From assembly GCA_001464995.1 (NCBI GenBank), contig LNEQ01000249.1, forward strand, positions 1 through 43,772: DNA of 43,772 bases, in the 5' to 3' direction. This DNA is from Actinobacteria bacterium Ga0077541. Its GTDB lineage: Bacteria; Actinomycetota; Thermoleophilia; Miltoncostaeales; Miltoncostaeaceae. The notes below the pieces were generated by a model. That model did no database searches. It had not been told where the DNA came from and was given only the letters and a program-made list of their open reading frames with translations. Of this stretch, positions 31,574-41,151 are shown piece after piece; position 1 is the stretch's first letter; each line of letters begins with the position of its first letter. Both the position numbers and the translations under genes were made by a program.

Positions 31574-32998
31574 ATGTCCACCACCTCCGGCGCGTCCGGG
31601 ACTGTACTCCAGAACGCACCCTCGCGTCGAGCCTGGTACCAACTCGAGGACCGGCACGCCGCGATGGCCCGCGGCCGGGTGGCCGTGCTGACGGTCCTGG
31701 CCGTGGTCGCGGCGGTGGCCCCCCTCGACATGTCGGGGTCGGAGCGCGCCCGGGCGGTCGCGGTGTGCGCGGGGGCCGTGGCGCTGCACGTGCTGCTCGC
31801 GTGGATCCCCACCCGATGGCCGAAGCGCCTCCTGGCCGCGGTCGACGTGGCCCTCGTGGTGGACGCGCTGACGATCGGGCTGCTCGCGCTGCTCTCGGGT
31901 GGAGTCGACAGCCGGGCCGTCTGGCTGCTGCCGGTCCTCTGCCTCGCGATGGCGCTCACGCTCGCGATCTGGTCCGGGGTCAAGGCGCTCATCCTCTCGG
32001 TGCTCGTCGCCGGCTTCCTGACGCTCGTCGAGGATCCGGCGGTCCCGCTGTCGGATTCGGCCGGCCCGATCGCGCTCGCGGTCGCCGTCGTCGTGGTGGC
32101 GGGCGTCGCCGCCCCGGTCAACGAGCGCAAGCTGCTCGAGAGCAAGGGACGCATGGAGGCCCTGCACGCCGCCTCGGTGGCGTTCACCGGGGCGGACGAC
32201 GAGGAGGCCCTGACGGCCATCGCCGAGGACGCGGCGCGCACCCTCCTGCCCGGCTGGGACGTGGTGGTGCGCCATGGGGGCGACGAGGCTCCCGTCACCG
32301 AGCGCCAGTGGCGGGCCGGCGGGCGGGCCTTCTTCGAGCTGCCGATCGTCGCGCGCCGGCAGGACGGCGGCGAGCAGGCGTCGGGGGCGATCATGGCCTC
32401 GCGCCCGGTGGGGCGTCTCGGGCGCACGTTCGTCCGCCGCGGCTGGGTCCTGGAGCTGCGGATGCTCGCCACCGCCCTCTCGGGCGCGCTGGTGCAGCGC
32501 GATCTGCTGCGGCGCCTGGAGCACCTGTCGATGTCGGATCCGCTCACCGGTCTCGGCAACCGGCGCGCATTCGACGAGGCTCTCGCCATCGAGACGGCCC
32601 GGGCGCGGCGCGCGGGCGGCTCGATGGGCGTCGTCATCCTCGACGTCGACCACTTCAAGCAGTTCAACGACCGCCACGGCCATCAGGCCGGCGACGACGC
32701 CCTCGTCACGGTCGCCGAGGTGCTCGCGAGGGAGGCCCGCGCCGAGGACCGGGCCTGCCGCATCGGCGGCGAGGAGTTCGCCCTGCTCCTGCCGGGGGCG
32801 GACACCGCCGCGGCGGCGGCGGTGGCCGAACGCGTGCGCCGGGCCGTCGAGGCCGCCGGCGCGGAGTCGGCGGGCGTCACCGTCAGCCTGGGCGTCGCTG
32901 CCTCCGGCGGCGATGATCCGCGGGCGCTGCTGCAGAGCGCCGACGCGCGCCTCTACGTGGCCAAGGAGGCGGGCCGCAACCGGGTGGTCGCAGCCTAG
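31574..32998 (+). CDS. Membrane-anchored GGDEF diguanylate cyclase (GGEEF)
   Basis: Several N-terminal TM segments; SDPLTGLGNRRAFDEAL, LDVDHFKQFNDRHGHQAGD, RIGGEEFALLLP. Confidence 0.92.
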   Translation: MSTTSGASGTVLQNAPSRRAWYQLEDRHAAMARGRVAVLTVLAVVAAVAPLDMSGSERARAVAVCAGAVALHVLLAWIPTRWPKRLLAAVDVALVVDALTIGLLALLSGGVDSRAVWLLPVLCLAMALTLAIWSGVKALILSVLVAGFLTLVEDPAVPLSDSAGPIALAVAVVVVAGVAAPVNERKLLESKGRMEALHAASVAFTGADDEEALTAIAEDAARTLLPGWDVVVRHGGDEAPVTERQWRAGGRAFFELPIVARRQDGGEQASGAIMASRPVGRLGRTFVRRGWVLELRMLATALSGALVQRDLLRRLEHLSMSDPLTGLGNRRAFDEALAIETARARRAGGSMGVVILDVDHFKQFNDRHGHQAGDDALVTVAEVLAREARAEDRACRIGGEEFALLLPGADTAAAAAVAERVRRAVEAAGAESAGVTVSLGVAASGGDDPRALLQSADARLYVAKEAGRNRVVAA

Positions 32999-33000
32999 GG

Positions 33001-33792
33001 CTACGGCCGCTCGGGCGCCGGCCGGCTCCGGTCGATGACCGCCAGCAGTCGCCCGCCCTCGCGGACCACGCGCACCGGGGCGTCGAAGCAGCGCGAGAGC
33101 GGGGCGTCGCAGAGCACCTCGGCGGCCGGGCCCGCGGCGACGACCCGGCCCGCCCGCAGCAGGAGCGCGTGGGTGACCGACGCGGCCAGCTCCTCCAGGT
33201 GGTGACTCACCTGGACCGTCGCCATCCCCGGCTCGGAGTCGGCCAGCGCGTGGAGGCGGTCGAGGAACATCTCGCGCCCCGGCAGGTCGAGTCCCGCGGT
33301 CGGCTCGTCGAGCAGCAGGAGCCGGGGCCGCGCCATCAGCGCCCGGGCGAGCAGGACGCGCTGCTGCTCGCCGCGCGAGAGGGTGCCGAAGCGCCGGCCC
33401 TGGAGGGCGCCGCACCCCATCCGGTCGAGCAGTTCCGGGGCCCGCGCACGATCGGCGGCGCTCAGCCGCTCCGGCCGGGGGACGATCGTCGCCGTCGCCC
33501 CCGTCAGGGCCACCTCGAGCGCCGTCGCCCGGGGGCGGAACGCGGACGCGACCGTCGCGTCCACATGGCCGATCCCACGGCGCAGCTCGCGGAGGTCGAC
33601 GGCGCCGAGCGGCGTACCCAGGACGCTCGCCGAGCCCTCGCTCGGATGGGCGACGGCGCCCGCGACGGCCATCAGCGTCGTCTTCCCGGCGCCGTTGGGC
33701 CCGATCACCGCCCACCGCTCCCCCGCGCCCACACGCCAATCGACGCCCTCCAGCAGCACCGCCCGCCCGCCGCCCGCACGCGCCCTCCACAC
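33001..33792 (-). CDS. ABC transporter ATP-binding protein (single ATPase domain)
   Basis: IGPNGAGKTTLM, LSRGEQQRVLLARALMARPRLLLLDEPTAGLD. Confidence 0.92.
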   Translation of the reverse strand: MWRARAGGGRAVLLEGVDWRVGAGERWAVIGPNGAGKTTLMAVAGAVAHPSEGSASVLGTPLGAVDLRELRRGIGHVDATVASAFRPRATALEVALTGATATIVPRPERLSAADRARAPELLDRMGCGALQGRRFGTLSRGEQQRVLLARALMARPRLLLLDEPTAGLDLPGREMFLDRLHALADSEPGMATVQVSHHLEELAASVTHALLLRAGRVVAAGPAAEVLCDAPLSRCFDAPVRVVREGGRLLAVIDRSRPAPERP

Positions 33793-33833
33793 CCCGAGAC
33801 CGGCGGTCTCGATGGCCGCGGGCGGCGGCGCGG

Positions 33834-34991
33834 TCAGCGCAGGAAGAGGGCCCGGGCCTCGTCGACCACCCGGTCGCCCTCCACGTCGGCCCTCATCCGC
33901 TCCTCGGCCGGCACCTCCGGCTCGGGATCATCGGACATGTGCCGGGGCAGCGGCACGCCCAGCATCTCCTCGCCGGGGCGCCACCAGGCCTCGGGGATCG
34001 CGTCGTCGAGCTCCACGCCGAGCATCTCGGCGAAGAGGAGCGTCCACGCGCGCGGCACCACCTGGAAGGTGTAGCCGCCGCCGCCCAGCGCCACCCAGCG
34101 CCCTCGGGCGGTGGACGACCGGGCCAGCTCGTGCAGCGCGGCGTACGCCCGGGGGAAGGTCGGCATCGTGACCTGGAGGTGCGCGAGGGGATCGGCGTGA
34201 TGGGGGTCGGCGCCGTCCTGGGTCACGATCACGTCGGGCTCGAAGTCGAGCACCGCGTGGCAGATGACGTCCTCGATGGCCCGCAGGTACGGCCGGTCGC
34301 CCGCGTAGGGGGGCAGCGGCACGTTCACCGCGGTCCCCTCGGCCACGCCGACGCCGCGCTCGGCGAGGCCGCCGGTGCCGGGGAACAGGTAGCGGCCGGT
34401 CTCGTGCACCGAGCACGTCAGCACGCGCGGGTCCTCGAAGAAGATCCATTGGGTGCCGTCGCCGTGGTGCACGTCGATGTCGATGTAGGCGACGCGCTCG
34501 GCCCCGGCGTCGAGGAGCGCCTGGATGGCGACCGCCGTGTCGTTGTAGATGCAGAAGCCCGCGGCGCGGTTGGCCATCGCGTGGTGCAGGCCGCCCCCGG
34601 CGACGAAGGCCTGATCGGCGCGCCCCTCCCAGACCGCCATGGCGCCGGCGACCGACGCGCCGCAGATGGCCGCGGCCGCCTCGTGCATCCCCGCGAACGC
34701 CGGCGTGTCGCCGCCTGCGGCCAGGCCCCACTGCCCGGCCTCCCACGCGGAGGCGAGCATCGGGCTGGCGCTGTACCGGCGCACCGCGGCGACGTAGGCC
34801 GGGGTGTGGACCCGCTCGATCTGCTCGACCGTCGCCGGCTCCGGCGCGACCGGCACGACGTCCGGGTGCTCGTGCAGGCCGTAGGCCCGGATCAGATCGA
34901 CCGCCAGCTGGCGACGCAGCGGCGTCATCGGGTGGTCGTCACCGAGGTTGTACGTCGGTCCGCCCTCGGCGTGGACGAATGCGGTCGTCAC
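33834..34991 (-). CDS. acuC: Histone deacetylase family / acetoin utilization AcuC-like protein
   Basis: AGGGLHHAMANRAAGFCIYNDTAVAI, YIDIDVHHGDGTQWIFFEDPRVLTCSVHETGRYLFPGTG. Confidence 0.9.
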   Translation of the reverse strand: MTTAFVHAEGGPTYNLGDDHPMTPLRRQLAVDLIRAYGLHEHPDVVPVAPEPATVEQIERVHTPAYVAAVRRYSASPMLASAWEAGQWGLAAGGDTPAFAGMHEAAAAICGASVAGAMAVWEGRADQAFVAGGGLHHAMANRAAGFCIYNDTAVAIQALLDAGAERVAYIDIDVHHGDGTQWIFFEDPRVLTCSVHETGRYLFPGTGGLAERGVGVAEGTAVNVPLPPYAGDRPYLRAIEDVICHAVLDFEPDVIVTQDGADPHHADPLAHLQVTMPTFPRAYAALHELARSSTARGRWVALGGGGYTFQVVPRAWTLLFAEMLGVELDDAIPEAWWRPGEEMLGVPLPRHMSDDPEPEVPAEERMRADVEGDRVVDEARALFLR

Positions 34992-35084
34992 ACGACGCAA
35001 CCTATCCCACCGGACGCCCCGCGAGCCTGCCCCGGCCCATGTCCTTCGACCCTTCCGGCACGTGCCGCGAGCGGCCGGCGCCGT

Positions 35085-35375
35085 TCAGTCCCGGGAGCGC
35101 ACGACCGTCCAGGGTTCGATCCGCCGCGCGGTGACCAGCCCCGCGGCGACGTAGGGGTCCCCGTCGGCGTAGCGGGCGATCTCGTCCTCGGCCACGTCGC
35201 CGAAGACGAAGAGCGCGCCGGTGGGCGGATCGCCGAGGGCGCCGGCCATCAGCATCGTCCCGGCGGCGATCCACTCGTCGATCCGGGCCAGGTGGGCCTC
35301 GCGGTACGCGCCCCGGCGCTCGAGGATGTCGGCCACGTAGTCGTAGACCAGGACGGAGCGGGGTCCGGTGGGCAT
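35085..35375 (-). CDS. YciI-like protein
   Basis: RGAYREAHLARIDEWIAAGTMLMAGALGDPPTGALFVF...ARYADGDPYVAAGLV. Confidence 0.85.
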   Translation of the reverse strand: MPTGPRSVLVYDYVADILERRGAYREAHLARIDEWIAAGTMLMAGALGDPPTGALFVFGDVAEDEIARYADGDPYVAAGLVTARRIEPWTVVRSRD

Positions 35376-35384
35376 CGCGCTCAG

Positions 35385-35551
35385 GCTCAGCCTCAACCCG
35401 TCGCAGATCGTGGATGTGGAGGACGAAAGCGCCGCGTGAGGGGGGATTCGGCGTCACACCCGCAGGGTGACCCCTCGGGGCGCGCCGAATCCCGCCTCAC
35501 GTATGCGATTTCGTTCATCCGCGCCCCGAGATCGACGGATTCAGGCTCAGC
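35385..35551 (-). repeat. Copy 2 of the dispersed ~168-bp long-hairpin repeat (inverted relative to copy 1)
   Basis: Minus strand AGCCTGAATCCGTCGATCTCGGGGCGCGGATGAACGAAATCGCATACGTGAGGCGGGATTCGGCG... matches copy 1 plus strand; core 35443-35493. Confidence 0.85.
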
Positions 35552-37319
35552 GCTGGCGGGTGAGCCGGAGGGTGTAGGGACCGCCGCCGCGGCGGGCGAA
35601 CACGTCGACGTAGTACACGCCCGACCGCTTCGCGCGGTGGACGATGACGCCGGTCGGACGGGTTCCGGGGCGGTAGTCGATCAGGTGCCGCTCGAGGTTG
35701 CCGTTCTCGGTGCCCACCGTGCGCGTACCCGGATCCCAGAGGTAGAGGTCGAGGCGCGGCCTGCCGTGCGTGAGGACCACGCGCAGGCGCTCGCCGCGCT
35801 TCAGCCGGACGGCGTAGACGTCCTCGGAGTCCTCGAACTGGTCGGCGGTCGCCCGTATCACCAGGGGCCGCCCGGCCTCGTTGAGGCGCGTGGTCCCGGC
35901 GAGCCACTTGATGTCGTCGTTCACCTCGCCGACGTCGTCCTCGGGGCCCTGCAGCGAGACGGCCGCCCGGGGGTTGACGACGCCGAAGCCGTTGGTGTTG
36001 TCGCGGCCGGTGGTGCCGATGTCGGTGGCCGTGTTCTTGAGGTGGCGCGCCAGCTGGTACGGGCTGAGGGCGCCCCCGTTGGCCGCCTGCACCAGGGCGG
36101 CGACACCCGAGACGTAGGGCGCCGCCATCGAGGTGCCGTCCTTCAGGGCGTACCCGGGCGCGACCACGCGCTCGTTCACCCTCCGCGGCACGCTCGAGAG
36201 GACGTTGACGCCCGGGGCGATGACGTCGACGGTGCGGTTGTGGTTGGAGAAGGTCGCGGCGGCGAACGGCCGCGGGCAGTCGAAGGTCACGATCCCGTCG
36301 CACTGCGCGCCCACGCCGAGGACGCGGCGGTAGCCGGCCGGGAAGTTGAGGGCGTTGACGTCCTGGCCCTGGTTGCCGACCGACGCGACGATCAGGGCCC
36401 CGCGCGCGGTGGCCCAGAAGACGGTGTCCTGGAACGCCTGGGAGTAGCCCGGGCCCCCGGCCGAGATGTTGATCACCTTGGCGCCGTTGAGGACCGCGTG
36501 GCGGATGCCCCGCATCATGGTCTCGTCGGTGCTGCTGCCGTCGCGGTCGGCGATCTGCACCGGGATGACGGACGCGGCCCCCTGCACGGCGGGCGCGACG
36601 CCGACCACCCCGACCCCGTTGGCCGGCGCGGCGGCGATCCCGGCCACGTGTGTGCCGTGCCCCGAGATCCCGTGGTCGCCGGCGTCGGCGTCGCCCCGGA
36701 GGGTGCTGCGCGGGGCGATGAGGGGGCTGGCCGGTCCGCCCCACTCCTCGTGGCCCGAGTCGATGCCGCTGTCGAGGACCGCGATCGCGGGCCGCGGCCC
36801 GAGGGTGATCAGATCGGCGCCCCAGGTGGACCCCGCGAGGAGCCCCCACTGCGACGACGGGGTGAAGAAGGGGTCCGTGACCGGCGGCGCGGCGCCGGGG
36901 GGTGAGGGCGGCGCGGGGCGGTCGGCGGTGCGCCGGGTCAGCGACCACTCGGCGCCCGCGACCTGTGCCCGGGCCAGGACGCGTGCGCGCGCGCCGGCCG
37001 GGGCTGACGGGGAGAGGCCCCAGACGCCGGCCTCGGGCACGACGGGGGCCAGCTCGCCGAGCCCCGCCAGACGCGCCTCGGCGGCCGCCCGCCGGGGCGC
37101 GTCGCTGAAGGTGACCAGCAGGCGCGAGGCCCCGGGGAGCGTGCGCGCGAACTCGACGCGCGGCGCGGCGCCGGCGGCGGACGGCGCCCCGGGAGCGGGC
37201 TTCTGGGCGCCGGGCGGCACGGTCGCGGTGGCGGTGGCGGTCGCGGCCGTGGCGCCCCCCAGGACGGCGAGGGTGACGGCGAGGGCCGCGGTGCGGTGGC
37301 TGGTGGGGTTCCTAGACAT
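35547..37319 (-). CDS. Secreted S8-family (subtilisin-like) serine peptidase
   Basis: Signal peptide; AVLDSGIDSGHEEWGG, GHGTHVAGIAAAPANG, KDGTSMAAPYVSGVAALV. Confidence 0.95.
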   Translation of the reverse strand: MSRNPTSHRTAALAVTLAVLGGATAATATATATVPPGAQKPAPGAPSAAGAAPRVEFARTLPGASRLLVTFSDAPRRAAAEARLAGLGELAPVVPEAGVWGLSPSAPAGARARVLARAQVAGAEWSLTRRTADRPAPPSPPGAAPPVTDPFFTPSSQWGLLAGSTWGADLITLGPRPAIAVLDSGIDSGHEEWGGPASPLIAPRSTLRGDADAGDHGISGHGTHVAGIAAAPANGVGVVGVAPAVQGAASVIPVQIADRDGSSTDETMMRGIRHAVLNGAKVINISAGGPGYSQAFQDTVFWATARGALIVASVGNQGQDVNALNFPAGYRRVLGVGAQCDGIVTFDCPRPFAAATFSNHNRTVDVIAPGVNVLSSVPRRVNERVVAPGYALKDGTSMAAPYVSGVAALVQAANGGALSPYQLARHLKNTATDIGTTGRDNTNGFGVVNPRAAVSLQGPEDDVGEVNDDIKWLAGTTRLNEAGRPLVIRATADQFEDSEDVYAVRLKRGERLRVVLTHGRPRLDLYLWDPGTRTVGTENGNLERHLIDYRPGTRPTGVIVHRAKRSGVYYVDVFARRGGGPYTLRLTRQR

Positions 37320-39186
37320 GCCGACTCGTGATCGGCATTCGACGGTCACGCCCGAATGCCCTTGGAGTGATCTTGATCCCGACCGGGCCCTGGCGCCGCT
37401 TGTACTCGGCCCGGTCGACCATCCGGATCACGTCGGAGACGACCCGCTCCGGATGCCCCTGGTCGACGATCTGCCCCGGCTCGAGCCCGCGCTCGACGTA
37501 TCCCTCGAGGATCGCATCCAACACGTCATACGGGGGAAGGCTGTCGGTGTCGAGCTGTCCGGGTCGCAGCTCGGCCGTGGGCGGGCGCTGGATCGTCTCC
37601 TCGGGGATGACCTCCCGGCCCTCCGACGCGTTGCGCCACCGGCTGAGCCGGTAGACCCAGGTCTTGGAGAGGTCGCGGAGCGGCGCGAAGCCCCCGACCA
37701 TGTCGCCGTACAGCGTGCTGTAGCCCACCGACATCTCGCTCTTGTTTCCGGTGGCCAGCACGAGGGGGCCGAGCTTGTTCGAGATCGCCATCAGGAGGGT
37801 GCCGCGGGCCCGCGCCTGCAGGTTCTCCTCCGTGATGTCCGGGGGCCGGCCGGCGAGCGGCCCGGCGAGGGCGGCCTCGAAGGCATCGACGACCGCGCCG
37901 ATGGGGACGGTGATCAGGCCGATGCCCAGCGACGCGGCGAGCGCCTCGGCGCCCGCGAGGCTGACCGGCGACGAGTGCGCGGACGGCAGCGCCACCCCCG
38001 TGACGCGGTCCGGGCCGAGGGCGTCGGCCGCAAGCGCGGCGGTGAGGGCCGAGTCGATGCCCCCCGAGAGGCCGATCAGGACGCCCGGGAAGCCGTTCTT
38101 GCCGACGTAGTCGCGGATGCCGACCACCAGCGCCGCCCACACCTCGGGCTCGTCGCGCAGCGGCTCGGCGCGTTCCGGCGTGGCGGTCGCGCCGCGGTCC
38201 GGGGCGCGGGCCACGATGCGCAGGATGCGCTCGGGGTGCGCGCCGGGGAGGCGGCGCGAGAGGGGCTCGCGCAGGCGCCGGCGCGCCGACATCCCGGGGT
38301 CGATGTCGGCGATCAGGAGATGGGGCGAGAACTGCGGCGCGCGCGCGACCACCTCTCCCGACGCGTCGAACACGGCCGAGCGACCGTCGAAGACCAGCTC
38401 GTCCTGCCCGCCGACCTGGTTGCAGAAGGCCAGGGCGGCCGCGCAGTCGTCGGCCCGCGTGGCGAGCATCGCCTCGCGGCGATCGCCCTTCCCCCGGTGG
38501 TAGGGCGACGCCGAGATGCAGCAGACGAGATCGACGCGGGCGGCGGCCAGATCGGCGGCGACCGGGCTCGGGTACCAGATGTCCTCGCAGACGGCGAGGC
38601 CGATGCGGGTGCCGTTGACCTCGAGCACCATCGGCTCGTCGCCGGCGCGGAAGTAGCGGGCCTCGTCGAACACGCCGTAGTTGGGCAGGAAGCGCTTGTG
38701 GTAGACGGCCTGGACGCGGCCGTCGGCCACCACGGCCGCGGCGTTGTGGCAGTCGCCGTTCCACTCGGGGAAGCCGATCACGGCGACCCCGGTGCGCACC
38801 GTCGCCGCGACGCGGTCGAGGGCCGCGCGCGCCGAGGCCGCGAAGGCGGGCCGGAGCAGGAGGTCCTCGGGCGGGTAGCCGGTGATGGCGAGCTCCGGCA
38901 CGAGCGTGACGTCCGCCCCGGCGCGGGCGGCGTCGGCGAGGGCCGCCATGATCATCTCGGCGTTGCCGTCGATGTCACCGACGACCGTGTTCAGCTGTGC
39001 CAGGGCGACTCGGATCGTTCTCGTGTCCCGCGGTGGTGGTTGGTCAACGGCTCCGAGCGGACCGCCGTGGCGCGGGGCGTTCTGCGTCCGGTGTTCCCGG
39101 CGACCTGCGACTCGGTCGCGGGGCCCGGGAGCGGTAAGCTCACGGGTGACAACGATACGCCTCGCGGGCGGGCGCGCGCTGCCCAC
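37312..39186 (-). CDS. nadE: Glutamine-dependent NAD+ synthetase (start uncertain: GTG at 39186 or ATC near 39015)
   Basis: Nitrilase domain VALAQLNTVVGDIDGNAEMI...AVCEDIWYP; synthetase domain GLSGGIDSALTAALAADALG, LLMAISNKLGPLVLATGNKSEMSVGYSTLYGDMVGGFAPL. Confidence 0.95.
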   Translation of the reverse strand: MGSARPPARRIVVTRELTAPGPRDRVAGRREHRTQNAPRHGGPLGAVDQPPPRDTRTIRVALAQLNTVVGDIDGNAEMIMAALADAARAGADVTLVPELAITGYPPEDLLLRPAFAASARAALDRVAATVRTGVAVIGFPEWNGDCHNAAAVVADGRVQAVYHKRFLPNYGVFDEARYFRAGDEPMVLEVNGTRIGLAVCEDIWYPSPVAADLAAARVDLVCCISASPYHRGKGDRREAMLATRADDCAAALAFCNQVGGQDELVFDGRSAVFDASGEVVARAPQFSPHLLIADIDPGMSARRRLREPLSRRLPGAHPERILRIVARAPDRGATATPERAEPLRDEPEVWAALVVGIRDYVGKNGFPGVLIGLSGGIDSALTAALAADALGPDRVTGVALPSAHSSPVSLAGAEALAASLGIGLITVPIGAVVDAFEAALAGPLAGRPPDITEENLQARARGTLLMAISNKLGPLVLATGNKSEMSVGYSTLYGDMVGGFAPLRDLSKTWVYRLSRWRNASEGREVIPEETIQRPPTAELRPGQLDTDSLPPYDVLDAILEGYVERGLEPGQIVDQGHPERVVSDVIRMVDRAEYKRRQGPVGIKITPRAFGRDRRMPITSRHV

Positions 39187-39214
39187 CCGGAACGGCGACG
39201 AGCGGGGAGTACGA

Positions 39215-39616
39215 ATGGGAAGTCTGCCACCTCAGCGTCGTCAGGCGGGTGGCCCCGGGGGTGGACCCGGCGGCCGGGCCGGACGGACCAACCTGAGCCC
39301 CAAGGAGGGCGCCGAGGAAGCCGAGCGCCGACTGGGCAAGCCCTGCTTCCACGCCGGGCAGAAGGTGCAGGGCACCTACGCCTGCGTCGCCTGCCAGTTC
39401 CAGATCCGCAACCGCGGCACGCTGCCGACCTGCCCGGATTGCGGGGAGATCGTGTGGGCCTACATGGAGAGCGGCCCGCGCCCCGTGCCCGAGGGCGAGC
39501 AGGCCGGCGCCCCGCGGCCCGCACCCGCCCAGGCCCCCACGGCGACCGTCGAGGAGGGCGTCTCCCTGCAGCCTCCGGGGGTCACCGTCACCGAGGGAGT
39601 GAAGCTCCAGCCCTGA
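39215..39616 (+). CDS. Zinc-ribbon protein
   Basis: GTYACVACQFQIRNRGTLPTCPDCGEIVWAYMESGPRPV (two CxxC pairs). Confidence 0.8.
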   Translation: MGSLPPQRRQAGGPGGGPGGRAGRTNLSPKEGAEEAERRLGKPCFHAGQKVQGTYACVACQFQIRNRGTLPTCPDCGEIVWAYMESGPRPVPEGEQAGAPRPAPAQAPTATVEEGVSLQPPGVTVTEGVKLQP

Positions 39617-39767
39617 CTCCCCGGGCGCCGGTGCGGCGCCTCCTTCACACATTGCGAACAGAGTGACGCAAACCTCTTACTCATCCACTGCCGCACCCAC
39701 ATTCGAGCGATGCACCATCCGCACCATCACGGCGCGCCCGTCGGGCCGCCGCCCACTCGGAGGTGGA

Positions 39768-40304
39768 GTGATACGCCGCGCGTTGACCCTCGTGGTCGCC
39801 CTGATGCTGCTCGTGCCGGCGTTGGCCGAGGCCAAGAACGCCCACACCAAGCGGACGGGCAACCGGGTCCCCTCGGCGCAGCTCGCCGCCACGGGCAGCG
39901 GGGCGATGACGGTGGTCGGCCGGATGTCGGTGTACGGGGCGATCCCCGAATGGGGATCGCTGGTCGTCCTCGACCGGGCCGGTGACGCCGAGGCGCACCT
40001 GGCCGGTCAGCCGCTGCAGTTCTCCCGGGGGCGCGTCCGCGTCGTCCGGGTGCGCCAGGCGGCGGGGCTGCTCTTCGTGAAGGGCTCGAACCTCACGGTG
40101 ACCGTCCTCGGGGTCGACCTCTCGTTCTCGATCGCCGGGAACGGGCGCGCGAAGCTCCTCGGAACCGGTGTCTACAGGCTCAACTCCGATCCGGAGAAGG
40201 CCTGGGCCCGCACCTGGTTCAACGTCGTTCCCTCCTCCTCCGCGAGACGAAGGAGTGCCGAACGGTGCGCACAATGCTCCCCACCGGCGGTTCCACGGCG
40301 CTGA
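39768..40304 (+). CDS. Hypothetical secreted protein
   Basis: GTG start with upstream GGAGG-like sequence; signal peptide RRALTLVVALMLLVPALAEA. Confidence 0.65.
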   Translation: MIRRALTLVVALMLLVPALAEAKNAHTKRTGNRVPSAQLAATGSGAMTVVGRMSVYGAIPEWGSLVVLDRAGDAEAHLAGQPLQFSRGRVRVVRVRQAAGLLFVKGSNLTVTVLGVDLSFSIAGNGRAKLLGTGVYRLNSDPEKAWARTWFNVVPSSSARRRSAERCAQCSPPAVPRR

Positions 40305-40446
40305 CCCCCCTCGTGACGCCCGCGGCCCGGGGCGGCTCATGAGCTCGGCCCTCTCCCCTCCGTCCCGGCTCGGCGCCGCGACGACACGGGCGCGCGGCGA
40401 GACGACGGTGGACCGCGCCGTGCCGCGCGACTACCATCGGGCGCCG

Positions 40447-41147
<701 letters not shown>

Positions 41148-41151
<4 letters not shown>

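Noticed and set aside
33939-39666. Plus-strand ORFs of 988 aa (33939-36905) and 1066 aa (36466-39666)
   Set aside because: Antisense shadows of the HDAC, subtilase and nadE genes, which have clear catalytic motifs. The last ~130 codons of the second coincide with the real zinc-ribbon gene only through shared frame.
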